The position numbers and the translations under genes are program-made. A DNA stretch of 64,000 bases from Actinomadura sp. WMMA1423 (GTDB lineage Bacteria > Actinomycetota > Actinomycetes > Streptosporangiales > Streptosporangiaceae): positions 2,232,001-2,296,000 of the forward strand of contig NZ_CP041244.1 of NCBI RefSeq assembly GCF_006547145.1, given 5' to 3'. The notes under the pieces were generated by a model. It did no database searches. It was not told the DNA's origin and saw only the letters and a program-made list of their open reading frames with translations. Each line of letters opens with the position of its first letter. The first letter of the stretch is position 1. This document shows positions 42,415-50,723 of the stretch, one piece after another.

Positions 42415-43305
42415 ATGCGCATCGGACTGTTCGCCATCGCCGGAGCGGCGCCCCTGGACGATCTCGTCGCCCAGGTCCGCCTCGCCCGCGACACCGGCCT
42501 CGACAGCGTCTTCTTCGGGCACACGGCGTCGTGGGACGCCCTCATGACCGCGGCGGTCGCCGGACGCGAGGTCCCCGGCATCGAGGTGGGCACCGCGATC
42601 GTCCCGACCTACCCGCGCCACCCCCTCGCGCTGGCGAGCCAGGCGCTCACCGCGCAGGCGATGACGGGCGGCCGCTTCACCCTGGGCGTCGGGCCGAGTC
42701 ACCCGCAGGTCATCGAGGGTTCGCACGGCATCGCCTACGAGCGCCCGGCGCGGCACGTCCGCGAATACCTGTCCGCCCTGCGTCCACTGCTGCGCGGTGA
42801 GGACGTCGACTACCGCGGCGAGACGCTGACCGCGGTAGGAGCCGTGGACGCGCCCGGCACGACCCCACCCCCCGTGCTCGTGTCGGCGCTGGGCCCGGCG
42901 ATGCTGCGGATCGCCGGGGAACTCGCCGACGGCACCGTGACGACCTGGGTGGGCGCCGACGCGATCGCCGACCACATCGTCCCGTCGATCACCAAGGCCG
43001 CCGAGGCGGCGGGACGCCCCGCGCCGCGCGTGCTGGCGGGCGCGGTGGTCGCCCTCACCCGCGACCCGGACGGCGTCCGCCGCGAACTGGCCGGCCTCTT
43101 CGGCCCGGCGTCGGACTTCCCCGCCTACCGCGCGGTCCTCGACCGCCAGGGCCTGTCCGGCGTCCACGAGACGGTCATCGCGGGAGACGAGGAAACGGTC
43201 GCCCGCCACCTGCGCCGCTTCGCCGACGCCGGCGCCACGGACCTATTGATCAGCCCCTACGGCGACCCAGCCCGCCTGATGGAGTTCGCCGCCTCCTTGC
43301 GCTGA
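42415..43305 (+). CDS. LLM-class F420-dependent oxidoreductase
   Basis: 296 residues. GLFAIAGAAPLDDLVAQVRL, GTAIVPTYPRHPLALASQAL and GRFTLGVGPSHPQVIEGSHG show the luciferase-like TIM barrel of the actinobacterial F420 branch (TIGR03564-like). These enzymes use coenzyme F420H2 to reduce or oxidise small molecules in the cytosol; substrate unknown. ATG 42415 with GGAG 6 nt upstream. Confidence 0.88.
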   Translation: MRIGLFAIAGAAPLDDLVAQVRLARDTGLDSVFFGHTASWDALMTAAVAGREVPGIEVGTAIVPTYPRHPLALASQALTAQAMTGGRFTLGVGPSHPQVIEGSHGIAYERPARHVREYLSALRPLLRGEDVDYRGETLTAVGAVDAPGTTPPPVLVSALGPAMLRIAGELADGTVTTWVGADAIADHIVPSITKAAEAAGRPAPRVLAGAVVALTRDPDGVRRELAGLFGPASDFPAYRAVLDRQGLSGVHETVIAGDEETVARHLRRFADAGATDLLISPYGDPARLMEFAASLR

Positions 43306-43341
43306 CCGGCTCGCGTCAGGAGGCGGCGGTGAAGTGCCCCG

Positions 43342-43542
43342 TCACCTCCGGTCGTTCCACCAGTCCAGCAACTCTTTGGCCAGTTTCACGATGTCCGCCA
43401 CCGACATCGCGATGTCCTTGACGACCTTGAGTCTCCTGGCCCAGTCCTCGAGCGAGGACCGCGTGCGCGCGATCTCCCTCTGCTCGCTCGCGCTGTAGCG
43501 ATCCAGCTCCTTGCGGATCATGTTCTCTTCGGAGCCCGCCAT
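43342..43542 (-). CDS. small helical protein paired with GTPase
   Basis: 66 residues, almost wholly helical and charged (ELDRYSASEQREIARTRSSL; VKDIAMSVADIVKLAKELL), ending LDWWNDRR. The amphipathic second helix could contact a membrane or a partner. AAGGGG precedes ATG 43542 (GTG 43548 alternative). 89 nt downstream of the GTPase gene on the same strand. No known family recognised. Confidence 0.6.
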   Translation of the reverse strand: MAGSEENMIRKELDRYSASEQREIARTRSSLEDWARRLKVVKDIAMSVADIVKLAKELLDWWNDRR

Positions 43543-43631
43543 TTTCACCCCTTATAACTCCGTCGGCGGCGGATCTCCACCGTGGAGCCTCCGCAACCAC
43601 CCCGTCAAAGAAAGACTGCCGAAGCGGCGTC

Positions 43632-44444
43632 TCACCACTTTCCTTGGAAGAGCTTCAGCAGCGACGCCCACTTACTGGAACTCCCAGCCCCGCCCGAGCC
43701 CCTCATGACCTTTCCCCGATACTTCTCCGGGACCCAGTCCCCCGCGGTGAACGCCTTGACGCCCGAGAATATCCAGGCGCGCTCGTCGGGGGCCCTTTCC
43801 AGGAGAGCCGAGAAGAGGGGCTGGAGGTTGTATCTCCTGCCGGCGGAGACGGGCACGAACTCCACCGTCGATCCGATCGTCGCCGAGAATCTTTCTGACC
43901 TGTCCCGGCAGATCTCCTGAATGTTCTTGCGTTGCTCGCCGGAGGGAAGGTTCACCTCGGTGTTCCAGTCGAGGGGATCGACCAGGTCGACCTGGCTGAG
44001 ACCGAAGACGATCCGGTCGTTCACACCGACGAGCTCCGCGAGGTACTGCTGCTCCAGGGCGATCGCCCGGTTCCTCGCGGCACTGAGCCAGAGCACGACA
44101 TCGCACTTCGGAAGCTCGCGCCGGTACATCTCCAGGTAACCGGGGTCCTGCTCGACGCTCTCCCCCAGCCCCGGCGCGTCGACCACCCTCAGCTTCGCCC
44201 GGTACCCCTCGACGACCCCGCCCCGCACGGTGATGCTGACGTCCTGGCTCTCGAATTCCCTCGTACAGGCCACCGTGGGGCTCGTCGGCAGATCGGTTTT
44301 GCACATGGTGTTCACCAGAGTGGATTTCCCGACCCCGGAAACACCGACCACGCCGATCGTCAGCGGCTTACGCCGAAGTTCCTCCTGGAGTTCCGCGAGG
44401 ATCTTCCGCCGCATTTCTTGATCTTCTTTGCTCCCCATATTCAT
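43632..44444 (-). CDS. P-loop GTPase (Era/dynamin-like TRAFAC)
   Basis: 270 residues. GVSGVGKST (34-42) is G1, a Thr-rich segment (TSPTVACTREF) serves as G2, VVDAPGLGE is G3 (DxxG), and FGLSQVDLV is a G4 variant with SQVD in place of NKxD. The N-terminus is a charged helix and the last ~60 residues hold a Lys/Gly/Ser-rich tail. No transmembrane segment. Related free-standing GTPases of bacteria are seen in defence and membrane-remodelling modules. ATG 44444 has GGAG 5 nt upstream. In the AT-richer accessory block; likely operon with the small helical protein. Confidence 0.78.
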   Translation of the reverse strand: MNMGSKEDQEMRRKILAELQEELRRKPLTIGVVGVSGVGKSTLVNTMCKTDLPTSPTVACTREFESQDVSITVRGGVVEGYRAKLRVVDAPGLGESVEQDPGYLEMYRRELPKCDVVLWLSAARNRAIALEQQYLAELVGVNDRIVFGLSQVDLVDPLDWNTEVNLPSGEQRKNIQEICRDRSERFSATIGSTVEFVPVSAGRRYNLQPLFSALLERAPDERAWIFSGVKAFTAGDWVPEKYRGKVMRGSGGAGSSSKWASLLKLFQGKW

Positions 44445-44711
44445 CCGCACTCCGCAAGCCACTCCACTCAGGGACTCTCAGTAGCCTGCCACACACGCTA
44501 CTCGCGGAAACTCCAACCGCACTGAGGGACGACGTCCGCATTCGGCCATAAGATCCGCAGGCCCGAATGGGCGTCACCGTGGAAACACCGCCCCCGTTTC
44601 ACCAGGCCACCGCTTCGAATTAGCCCCCGACTGCCGTTCAGCCGTACCGGGCCCCGGCATATCAGATCATTGAAAGCACCGTGCAAGCCCCGGGTCGGTG
44701 ACGCGGGAACG

Positions 44712-46478
44712 TCAGCCGATGCCGAGGAGCCAGCGCAGCCGGCCGGCCTGCTCGGCACCGAGCACCGTCTCGGCCATGTCGATCAGCTGTCCGAGGCGCA
44801 GCGCCGTCTCCTCGGACGGCATGCGGTACGCGGTGGCGGCCCCGCGGCGTGACCACTCGATCAGGTCGGTACGCGCGCGACCGCCGAGTTCCGCGTCCCG
44901 GGCGGCCAGGAGGTGGAGGTCGACTTGGACGCGGGTCCAGGTGTCCATGCCGCGCAGTTGCTCGTAAGCCCCCAGGCGGACGTGCGGCGGCGAGTCGGCG
45001 GCCAGCAGATCCCACAGGCGGGAGGCGGGCACCGCATCGGGCTCGCCCCGCAGTGCCCGCTTGACCGCTCGGACGACCACCGGGGCGGGATCGGCGAGCA
45101 TGCCGACGATCGGAGCGGAGGGGCCGCCCAGGCGGCGCACGGCCCGCACCGCTTCGGCCCGCACCCGGGGACTCGCGTCCTCCAGGAAGGGCAGGAGCAC
45201 ATCCGCATCCTGGCGCGTGCCGCACTCCCCGAGCCCGGCGACCAGCGCGCGGACCCGGCCGGGCGCCCGCTCCGAAGCCAGGGCGTCGCGGTAGATCGCG
45301 GCGGGAACGCGACCGGCGCGACGCGCGGCCCATTGCGCGGTGGCGCGCATCATCGCCGACCGATCCGCCAGGTGAGCCACACCCGCTTCGGGACGGCCGA
45401 GTTCCACCAGTGCGGTGAGCGCCTCGACACCGGACCTCGCGCTGCCTCGGCTCAGCAGCTTCTCCAGTACGTCGGCACGCCGGTGCCGGAGGGCATCGGA
45501 CACCAGCCACTCCGCACACTGCATCTGGCAGACCACATCCCGCTCACCCAAAGCAGCGCGCAGGACCTCCTCGTACCGGGTGCGGCCCGACGCCAACCAC
45601 GATCGGTACGCCAGCCGCCGCACCCCCGCGTCCCGGTGCCCTCGAACTGACGCCAGCACCTCGTCCGGCGCCGCGCGCAGCGCCCCGGCGACGGCCTCCA
45701 GAGCAGGTCCGCCGCGTTCCCACGACGCGATCGCCACCGCCGCACCGGCCGCCGCCGACAACGCCGCGGCACCCGCCGACTGCAACGCCACGGCCAGCGA
45801 CCGGCGCGCAGGCTCGCGCACCTGCGGCACCCAGTCGGCGGTCCGCAGCACCAGAGCGGGCAGCAGCACCTCATCGGCGCGCATCACCGGGTCCGCGACC
45901 GCCGACTGCCGGCGGCGGCCGTCCGGGGAGCAGGCCGCCACGAGCCGCGAAAGCCGCTCGTCCTCCACCAGCCCGACTTTCGCCATGGCAGCGCTCTCGC
46001 CGTACTCCACCTCAGGAGAGCGCAGCGCCCGGTCGAGTCCGATCCACGTCGCCGCGGACGCGACCGCCAACATCGCCGTGACCTCGTCCGGGGGCCGCCG
46101 GCCCGCGGCCGCCTCCATGACCTGTATCGCCAGCCCGACGTAGCCGGGGTGGAACTCGCGGACGACACGGATCGGCCCGGCGAGATGCGCGTTGAACTCC
46201 TCCAGTTCCTCCGCCGGCACCCACAGCTCCAGGATGCTCCGCCCGCCGGCCTGCCGGACGGGGTAGCGGCGCGCGAAGCCCGCGTCCAGCTCGAACCGCG
46301 TCACGAAACCGGCGCCCGACGCCGGGACGTTCCAATCCCGAGCGATCTTCACCGCGTAGGCCTCGTTCAGCACCGGATAGAAGATCGGCTGATCCGGCAG
46401 CCGGGGCGGCCAGGCCCGCCACCCCGACGCACGCAGCAACGACAGTTCCGCGGGACCGACAGGACGCCACAACGTCAC
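44712..46478 (-). CDS. ADP-ribosylation/crystallin-J1-like domain fused to HEAT repeats
   Basis: 588 residues from GTG 46478; ATGs at 46520 and 46571 would add 14-31. Residues 1-~125 (TLWRPVGPAELSLLRASGW, DQPIFYPVLNEAYAVKIARD, ELWVPAEELEEFNAHLAGPI) match a small domain that actinobacterial genomes label ADP-ribosylation/crystallin J1. From ~130 to the end there are repeated helical hairpins with HEAT-like D-x-x-x-x-V-R-x-x-A-x-x-A-L patterns (LLPFLEDASPRVRAEAVRAV, ADPAPVVVRAVKRALRG). Cytoplasmic scaffold-like protein; whether the N-terminal part is an active ADP-ribose enzyme is unknown. Confidence 0.65.
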   Translation of the reverse strand: MTLWRPVGPAELSLLRASGWRAWPPRLPDQPIFYPVLNEAYAVKIARDWNVPASGAGFVTRFELDAGFARRYPVRQAGGRSILELWVPAEELEEFNAHLAGPIRVVREFHPGYVGLAIQVMEAAAGRRPPDEVTAMLAVASAATWIGLDRALRSPEVEYGESAAMAKVGLVEDERLSRLVAACSPDGRRRQSAVADPVMRADEVLLPALVLRTADWVPQVREPARRSLAVALQSAGAAALSAAAGAAVAIASWERGGPALEAVAGALRAAPDEVLASVRGHRDAGVRRLAYRSWLASGRTRYEEVLRAALGERDVVCQMQCAEWLVSDALRHRRADVLEKLLSRGSARSGVEALTALVELGRPEAGVAHLADRSAMMRATAQWAARRAGRVPAAIYRDALASERAPGRVRALVAGLGECGTRQDADVLLPFLEDASPRVRAEAVRAVRRLGGPSAPIVGMLADPAPVVVRAVKRALRGEPDAVPASRLWDLLAADSPPHVRLGAYEQLRGMDTWTRVQVDLHLLAARDAELGGRARTDLIEWSRRGAATAYRMPSEETALRLGQLIDMAETVLGAEQAGRLRWLLGIG

Positions 46479-46791
46479 CGTCCCCCGCCCGCCCGTACGG
46501 ACCCCACCGCGCACGTCCATCACGAGAGCGAGTCTGGTCCCCCGCCCGAACGGCGACAAACGAAAATACATCCCCCGGCCACGCTGACCGGCATGGGTAT
46601 GCCGCCTGGAGCACGCCGCCCTGCCTGCCGAATGCGGCAGGCAGGACGCGAGTAGCGCGCTTCCGCCCGGCCGCCTCCCAGGGGTGCTCTGGGCCTGCCA
46701 CAAAGCTCAGCATGAAGCCCCCCGGCCGCGGCCGGGGGGCTTCAGGTGGCATGACCGCCGCGAAGGCAGCGGTCATGCGGGCGCGACCTGG
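46479..46791. other. non-coding interval with two strong hairpins
   Basis: Contains CCTGCCTGCCG-AATG-CGGCAGGCAGG (46620-46645, perfect 11-bp stem) and the longer palindrome at 46713-46744. I see no gene; the first hairpin would sit in the 5' leader of the HEAT gene if transcription starts upstream of it. Confidence 0.6.
46713..46744. terminator. 32-bp perfect palindrome, likely bidirectional terminator
   Basis: TGAAGCCCCCCGGCC followed by its exact reverse complement makes a 16-bp stem with no loop bases. It is placed 48 nt past the stop of the 46792 gene (minus strand). No T-run. Confidence 0.6.
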
Positions 46792-47277
46792 TCAGGTACA
46801 CCACGGTTCGGCCCAGATCACCGACTCTTCATCGGCGATGCGGTAACCCCACCTGCCCCTGCTGAGCATGTTGACGATCTCCACCATTGTCGTGGCGACC
46901 GACTGCTCCTCACCGGGGACGGCGCGGCTCAGTTTCTCCTCGGAAAGGCGAAAGGGCATGGTGACCACGAGCCGCCACACCTCGGACACCTCGTCTTGCT
47001 TGCGCAGGACGACGGACGCCAGGGTAGGCAGTTCGTTACGCGGTCCGAACGCGAGTTCCACCAGCGCCGCAGCGATCGATGCTCCGAAGATCGCGGCCAT
47101 GTCGGTCCAGGCCATCTTCGGGAAGTCCAAGGCTTCGGTAGCCTCCAGCAGGAACGTGATGTTCCTTCGCCACAGCCCATCGGCGGGGGCTTCCAGGCGC
47201 GCGAGTTCGGTGAACTCGCCGTCGCCGCGCCCAGAGATCCCGTTCACTTTCATGCCGTTCGAGCATGATTCGAGCAT
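46792..47277 (-). CDS. hypothetical protein
   Basis: 161 residues if started at ATG 47277; ATG 47253 (MKVNGISGRGDG) is equally possible, neither with a good ribosome site. LARLEAPADGLWRRNITFLLE, ALDFPKMAWTDMAAIFG and RRGRWGYRIADEESVIWAE-like C-terminus (RGRWGYRIADEE). Mixed alpha/beta, soluble, no known family recognised. GC is lower than in the core genes around it. Confidence 0.5.
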   Translation of the reverse strand: MLESCSNGMKVNGISGRGDGEFTELARLEAPADGLWRRNITFLLEATEALDFPKMAWTDMAAIFGASIAAALVELAFGPRNELPTLASVVLRKQDEVSEVWRLVVTMPFRLSEEKLSRAVPGEEQSVATTMVEIVNMLSRGRWGYRIADEESVIWAEPWCT

Positions 47278-47528
47278 GACAGATCCGCCCGCCGGGGGCC
47301 CGGGGTCGTCCCCCTGGGCCGGCACTCAGGCGTGACGTCTCGTTCATCACCGATCGATCGACCGTCATGAGGTCGTTGACACCGGAGTACCCAACAAGGT
47401 CGGTCAAGCTGTGACCAGCGACGAAGCAAAAATGAAGCAGATCTGAAGCCTCCGACTGCTTAACTCGCATTGTTGGCGGCCAAGGACTGCCAATGCATCA
47501 CAATGTTGCCTATAAAGGAGAGATTCAT

Positions 47529-47615
47529 ATGACGTGCAGCAATTGCGGCGGACGCTTGATCGGCAAGAAGGACGACAACGGCAACACCATTTGGGTGTGC
47601 CCCAAGTGCGACTGA
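47529..47615 (+). CDS. 28-residue zinc-ribbon microprotein
   Basis: ATG 47529 follows AAAGGAGAG by 6 nt. The product starts MTCSNCGGRL and ends WVCPKCD: two CxxC knuckles (C3/C6 and C24/C27) 17 residues apart, the ligand spacing of a zinc ribbon. A strong terminator follows 28 nt after the stop, and the upstream DNA is AT-rich, so this is a compact single-gene transcription unit. Function unknown; too short for enzymes, so probably a binding or regulatory peptide. Confidence 0.7.
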   Translation: MTCSNCGGRLIGKKDDNGNTIWVCPKCD

Positions 47616-47643
47616 TTGACGATTGAGTTTTTTGATTGATCGG

Positions 47644-47682
47644 CCGGCCCTCGCGCGTGTGCGCGGGGGCCGGTCTTTGTTT
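47644..47682 (+). terminator. Rho-independent terminator of the zinc-ribbon gene
   Basis: CCGGCCCTCGCGC-GTGT-GCGCGGGGGCCGG (13-bp stem, one wobble) followed by TCTTTGTTT. The next ~300 nt to 47984 hold nothing I recognise. Confidence 0.88.
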
Positions 47683-47984
47683 CCCAGATCTCATTGAGCA
47701 GCCGCTGGGCGGGCGTAACGGTCCCTGCCGGACCATGACGTTACGGAAGCTGGATGGTTCCGGACTTGCGGGGGCCTCGTAACCTGGACCGGCGGACGGG
47801 CTGGCGCTGCTCCCTGCCCGCACCGGCCCGTCGTGAGGCCCCGCGCGGAGTCCCCGCGCAAGTCGGGAACCGGCCAGCGGAACGGGCGTGGTCAGCTCGG
47901 CCCCGTGACCGATCTCCGTCTTCGTGCGGCCCCGTGACCTCTGCTGTTCTTCGCGCCTGCCGTGGCATATGACCGTGCGGGAAG

Positions 47985-48235
47985 GACCTCTGGGCAACTC
48001 TCTCTCAGCCACTTGCCCCGGAAGCGCTGCTGTTCCCCGGTGAGACCGGCGGCGTGCGGGGGGGATGACCGTTCAGCGAGCGTTCCGCTGGGAGGTCATC
48101 GCGCCGACGGGGATGGACCCGGACGCCTGGACGCCCCGTGAGCTGCGGCACAGCTTCGTCTGCCTGCTGTCGGACGGCGGGATGATGCTCGACAAGATCG
48201 CACTGCTGGTGGGCCACAGCCCAATAGGCGTCTGA
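47985..48235 (+). pseudogene. tyrosine recombinase (phage-type integrase) remnant
   Basis: Two frames carry the pieces: 47985-48068 (ATLSQPLAPEALLFPGETGG) and 48065-48235 (RAFRWEVIAPTGMDPDAW, then WTPRELRHSFVCLLSDGG and LVGHSPIGV-stop). R-H-x-x-x and the GH-S motif are the catalytic Arg/His residues of tyrosine integrases; the protein stops three residues after GHS, before the catalytic Tyr, and is frameshifted. It lies 87 nt from the 3' end of tRNA-Asn, the usual target for such enzymes. Confidence 0.85.
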
Positions 48236-48322
48236 TACTCGGCTCGGTACTCATTAGACGAGTCGGGCCCGCTTCTCACACGGGAAGCGGGCCTGAGCTG
48301 GGGTATCGCTGAGGTAAGGAAG

Positions 48323-48395
48323 CTCCCGCGATTGGACTCGAACCAATAACCTGCCGGTTAACAGCCGGCTGCTCTGCCGATTGAGCTACGCGGGA
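48323..48395 (-). tRNA. tRNA-Asn (GTT anticodon)
   Basis: Minus-strand cloverleaf: acceptor TCCCGCG/CGCGGGA, D-arm TAGCTCAATCGGCAGAGCA, anticodon stem GCCGG/CCGGC around CTGTTAA, T-arm ATTGG-TTCGAGT-CCAAT, discriminator G, no encoded CCA. A GGCCCGCTTC/GAAGCGGGCC hairpin lies downstream at 48266-48293. Confidence 0.95.
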
Positions 48396-48536
48396 CCGTG
48401 CGTCCGTGAGGGCCGTGGCCCCTGGCGGCGGGTCTAGGTTAGCGCATGTCCGGGGCTGTTCGCGCACGCGCGGGGATTGAGGCCGCGATGGCGGGTATAG
48501 GGGGTGTCACGATTCCGCCGTCAGTAGGAGTTGGAC

Positions 48537-48800
48537 ATGAAGGCTCGCACGATGTTCATCACAGGCGCCGCGATCGGCTACGTCTTCGGGACGAAGGCCG
48601 GGCGCGAGCGGTACGAGCAGCTCAAGCAGCTGTCCAAGCAGGTCTCGGAGAACCCGAACGTGCAGGAGGCCGCCGGGAAGCTGCGCACGAAGGGCGAGAC
48701 GTTCGCCGGGGCCGCGCGCGACAAGGCGGGCCACCTGAAGGACCGGGTGCCCGAGCAGGTCACGGGCGGCCGCAAGGAGGAGCAGCCGTACCCCGGCTAG
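48537..48800 (+). CDS. YtxH-like small protein
   Basis: 87 residues. A short hydrophobic start MFITGAAIGYVFGTKAGRER with the G-Y-x-x-G-x-x-A-G-R-E-R pattern is typical of YtxH-type stress proteins, followed by a charged helical tail (QLSKQVSENPNVQEAAGKL). TAGGAG is 6 nt before ATG 48537. Probably membrane-associated; 4-nt overlap with the convergent gene. Confidence 0.75.
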   Translation: MKARTMFITGAAIGYVFGTKAGRERYEQLKQLSKQVSENPNVQEAAGKLRTKGETFAGAARDKAGHLKDRVPEQVTGGRKEEQPYPG

Positions 48801-49291
48801 AGGCCGGTCTGACGGCGCAGCTCTTCGAGGACCTGTTCGGCCTGGGCCCGCAGGCCCGGGTCGGACGGGTCGAGCCCCGCATCGAAGACGAACGTCCACC
48901 GCACATCGCCGCCGGCCGCGGGGCGCCGGCCGGCGATGCGCACTTTCCCGCCCCCGGGCAGCATCGCCTGGTGGGTGACGGCGATGGTGGCGGTGACCCG
49001 CTCCCGGACGGTCTCGGGTACCGAGCCGGGGTCGGTGAGCCGGACGTGGTGCTCGGCCCCGCCGGAGGTCTCCTTCACGTGGAGCCAGCCGTCCTTCCAG
49101 GTGGCCTGGTCCACGCGCTCCCAGGGGACGCGGGTGAAGCCGCCGGACGGGGCCGGCACGTGCAGGGCGAGGACGGTGGCGGTGACGTAGGACCCGCCGC
49201 GGGTGGGGGCCGCCGCGAGAACGCGCTCGCCGCGTTCCAGCGCGAGAGCGTCGCGGACCTCGGCGGGCAGCGGGCCCCGGTGTAGGCGCAT
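48797..49291 (-). CDS. hypothetical protein
   Basis: 164 residues. LPAEVRDALALERGERVLAA, then a beta-rich PH-like stretch (TLALHVPAPSGGFTRVPWER in outline: VLALHVPAPSGGFTRVPW), KETSGGAEHHVRLTDPGSVP and a helical end VLEELRRQTGL. The arrangement recalls small bacterial PH-like stress proteins of actinobacteria. 17 nt after the glycoside hydrolase gene and likely cotranscribed. No firm family. Confidence 0.6.
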   Translation of the reverse strand: MRLHRGPLPAEVRDALALERGERVLAAAPTRGGSYVTATVLALHVPAPSGGFTRVPWERVDQATWKDGWLHVKETSGGAEHHVRLTDPGSVPETVRERVTATIAVTHQAMLPGGGKVRIAGRRPAAGGDVRWTFVFDAGLDPSDPGLRAQAEQVLEELRRQTGL

Positions 49292-49308
49292 GCCCCCACG
49301 GTAGGCGA

Positions 49309-50628
49309 TCAGGCGGCCTTGGAGGCGCGGCGGGCCCCGAGGAGGTCCAGGACCAGCGCCGCCGACCAGGCGTAGTCGTGGCTGCCGCGCCCGGTCCCGT
49401 CGAAGGGGTCGAAGAACTCGCGGAAGCCGGACTGGCGGACGAGCCGCATGGTGGAGCCGTAGAGCAGGTCGGCGACGACGGGCAGGCCGTGGCCGAGGGC
49501 GCCGTACCAGACGAGCCAGTTGGTGCTGATCCAGGTGGGTCCGCGCCAGTAGCCGGCGCGGTCGAACGCGGGCGCCTGGATGTCGCAGGTCGGGACGGGG
49601 TAGCCGGCGGCTCCGGCGAAGCGCGCCGACAGCAACAGGTCGACGAGGCTCCGGACGACCGGCTCCGGGAGGTCGGGGTCGAGGAGCGGACCGAACGAGC
49701 CGGCGGTGACGACGGGGAGGAGCCGGTCGTCGCGCAGGTCGCGGGCGCGGAAGCAGCCGGTGTCGGCGTCCCAGAGCCGGTCGAGGACGGCGCGGTGGAC
49801 GCGCTGGGCGCGTTCGCGGTGCGGGACGGGGTCGGCGCCGATGATCTCGGCGATGGCGGCCAGGGCGTGCGTGGAGGCGAGGTAGACGGCGTTGACGAGC
49901 GGGTCCTCGACGGCGAAGGGGTGCGCGTCGCGGAGGTAGCCGGGCCGGTAGCCCTCGTCCCGCATGAGCGCGACGAGCCGGACGTAGCGGTCGTAGTCCT
50001 CGCCGGTCGGCAGGGTGTGCGGGCGCAGGCCGGGCGCGTAGGACGACGGCGGGAGCGGGAGCGCGCCGAGGGGGCGGTCCCAGGCGGGGCTGTTGTCGAG
50101 GCCCGACTCCCACGGGTGGCAGATGGCGACGAGGCCGCTGGAGCCGAGGTCGCGGCAGTCGGAGAGGTAGCCGTGCTGGGCGGTCAGCATCGGGTACAGG
50201 CGCGCCAGGAACGCCCTGCTGCTCTCCCTGTCGGCGGCGCACTCGTGGAGGCGGAGGGCGCTGAGGGCGTGCAGCGGCGGCTGGGTGAGTCCGGAGGTGT
50301 GCACTCCGCGCGGGGCGCCCGGCTGGCGGTCGCTGCGCCACAGCTCGGGCCCGGGGAAGAAGGCGCGCCGGTCGAGGCGCGTGTTGAACACGATGTGGGG
50401 GACCATCCCGTCCGCCCACTGGCCGCGGAACAGGGAGAGCAGCTCGGCCTCGGCCCGGTCGTGGCGGTGGCGGGCGAGGCCCATGCTGATGAAGGCCGAG
50501 TCCCAGCTCCACTGGTGCGGGTAGAGGCCGGGCGAGGCGGCGGTGGCGGTCCCCGTCCAGTTCGCGTCGAGGACCCGGGCCGCGGCCTTCCACAGCGCGG
50601 TCTCGTCGCCGGTGAGACGGGAGGTCAT
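49309..50628 (-). CDS. GH63-like (alpha/alpha)6-barrel glycosidase
   Basis: 439 residues, no signal peptide, so cytosolic. LYPHQWSWDSAFISMGLARH, WESGLDNSPAWDRPL and YWRGPTWISTNWLVWYGL-like (GYWRGPTWISTNWLVWYG) are the conserved blocks of MGH1/GH63 enzymes such as mycobacterial glucosylglycerate hydrolase, where Asp in WDSA-/DNSP and a late Glu act as catalytic acids. It may hydrolyse a glucosylated compatible solute. ATG 50628. 95 nt after the HAD gene, same strand as the Ter cluster. Confidence 0.75.
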   Translation of the reverse strand: MTSRLTGDETALWKAAARVLDANWTGTATAASPGLYPHQWSWDSAFISMGLARHRHDRAEAELLSLFRGQWADGMVPHIVFNTRLDRRAFFPGPELWRSDRQPGAPRGVHTSGLTQPPLHALSALRLHECAADRESSRAFLARLYPMLTAQHGYLSDCRDLGSSGLVAICHPWESGLDNSPAWDRPLGALPLPPSSYAPGLRPHTLPTGEDYDRYVRLVALMRDEGYRPGYLRDAHPFAVEDPLVNAVYLASTHALAAIAEIIGADPVPHRERAQRVHRAVLDRLWDADTGCFRARDLRDDRLLPVVTAGSFGPLLDPDLPEPVVRSLVDLLLSARFAGAAGYPVPTCDIQAPAFDRAGYWRGPTWISTNWLVWYGALGHGLPVVADLLYGSTMRLVRQSGFREFFDPFDGTGRGSHDYAWSAALVLDLLGARRASKAA

Positions 50629-50723
50629 GTGGTCCAGGTGGCCTCCCCTGCGCGCGAGAAGGGTGCATCTTGATTGTCGCCTCAGATGGCGGTCACGGCG
50701 ACCCCCGCGGCGGTGGCGGTTGT

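Noticed and set aside
47754-47972. 72-residue plus-strand frame upstream of the integrase remnant
   Set aside because: Composition-driven frame without recognisable domain or ribosome site.
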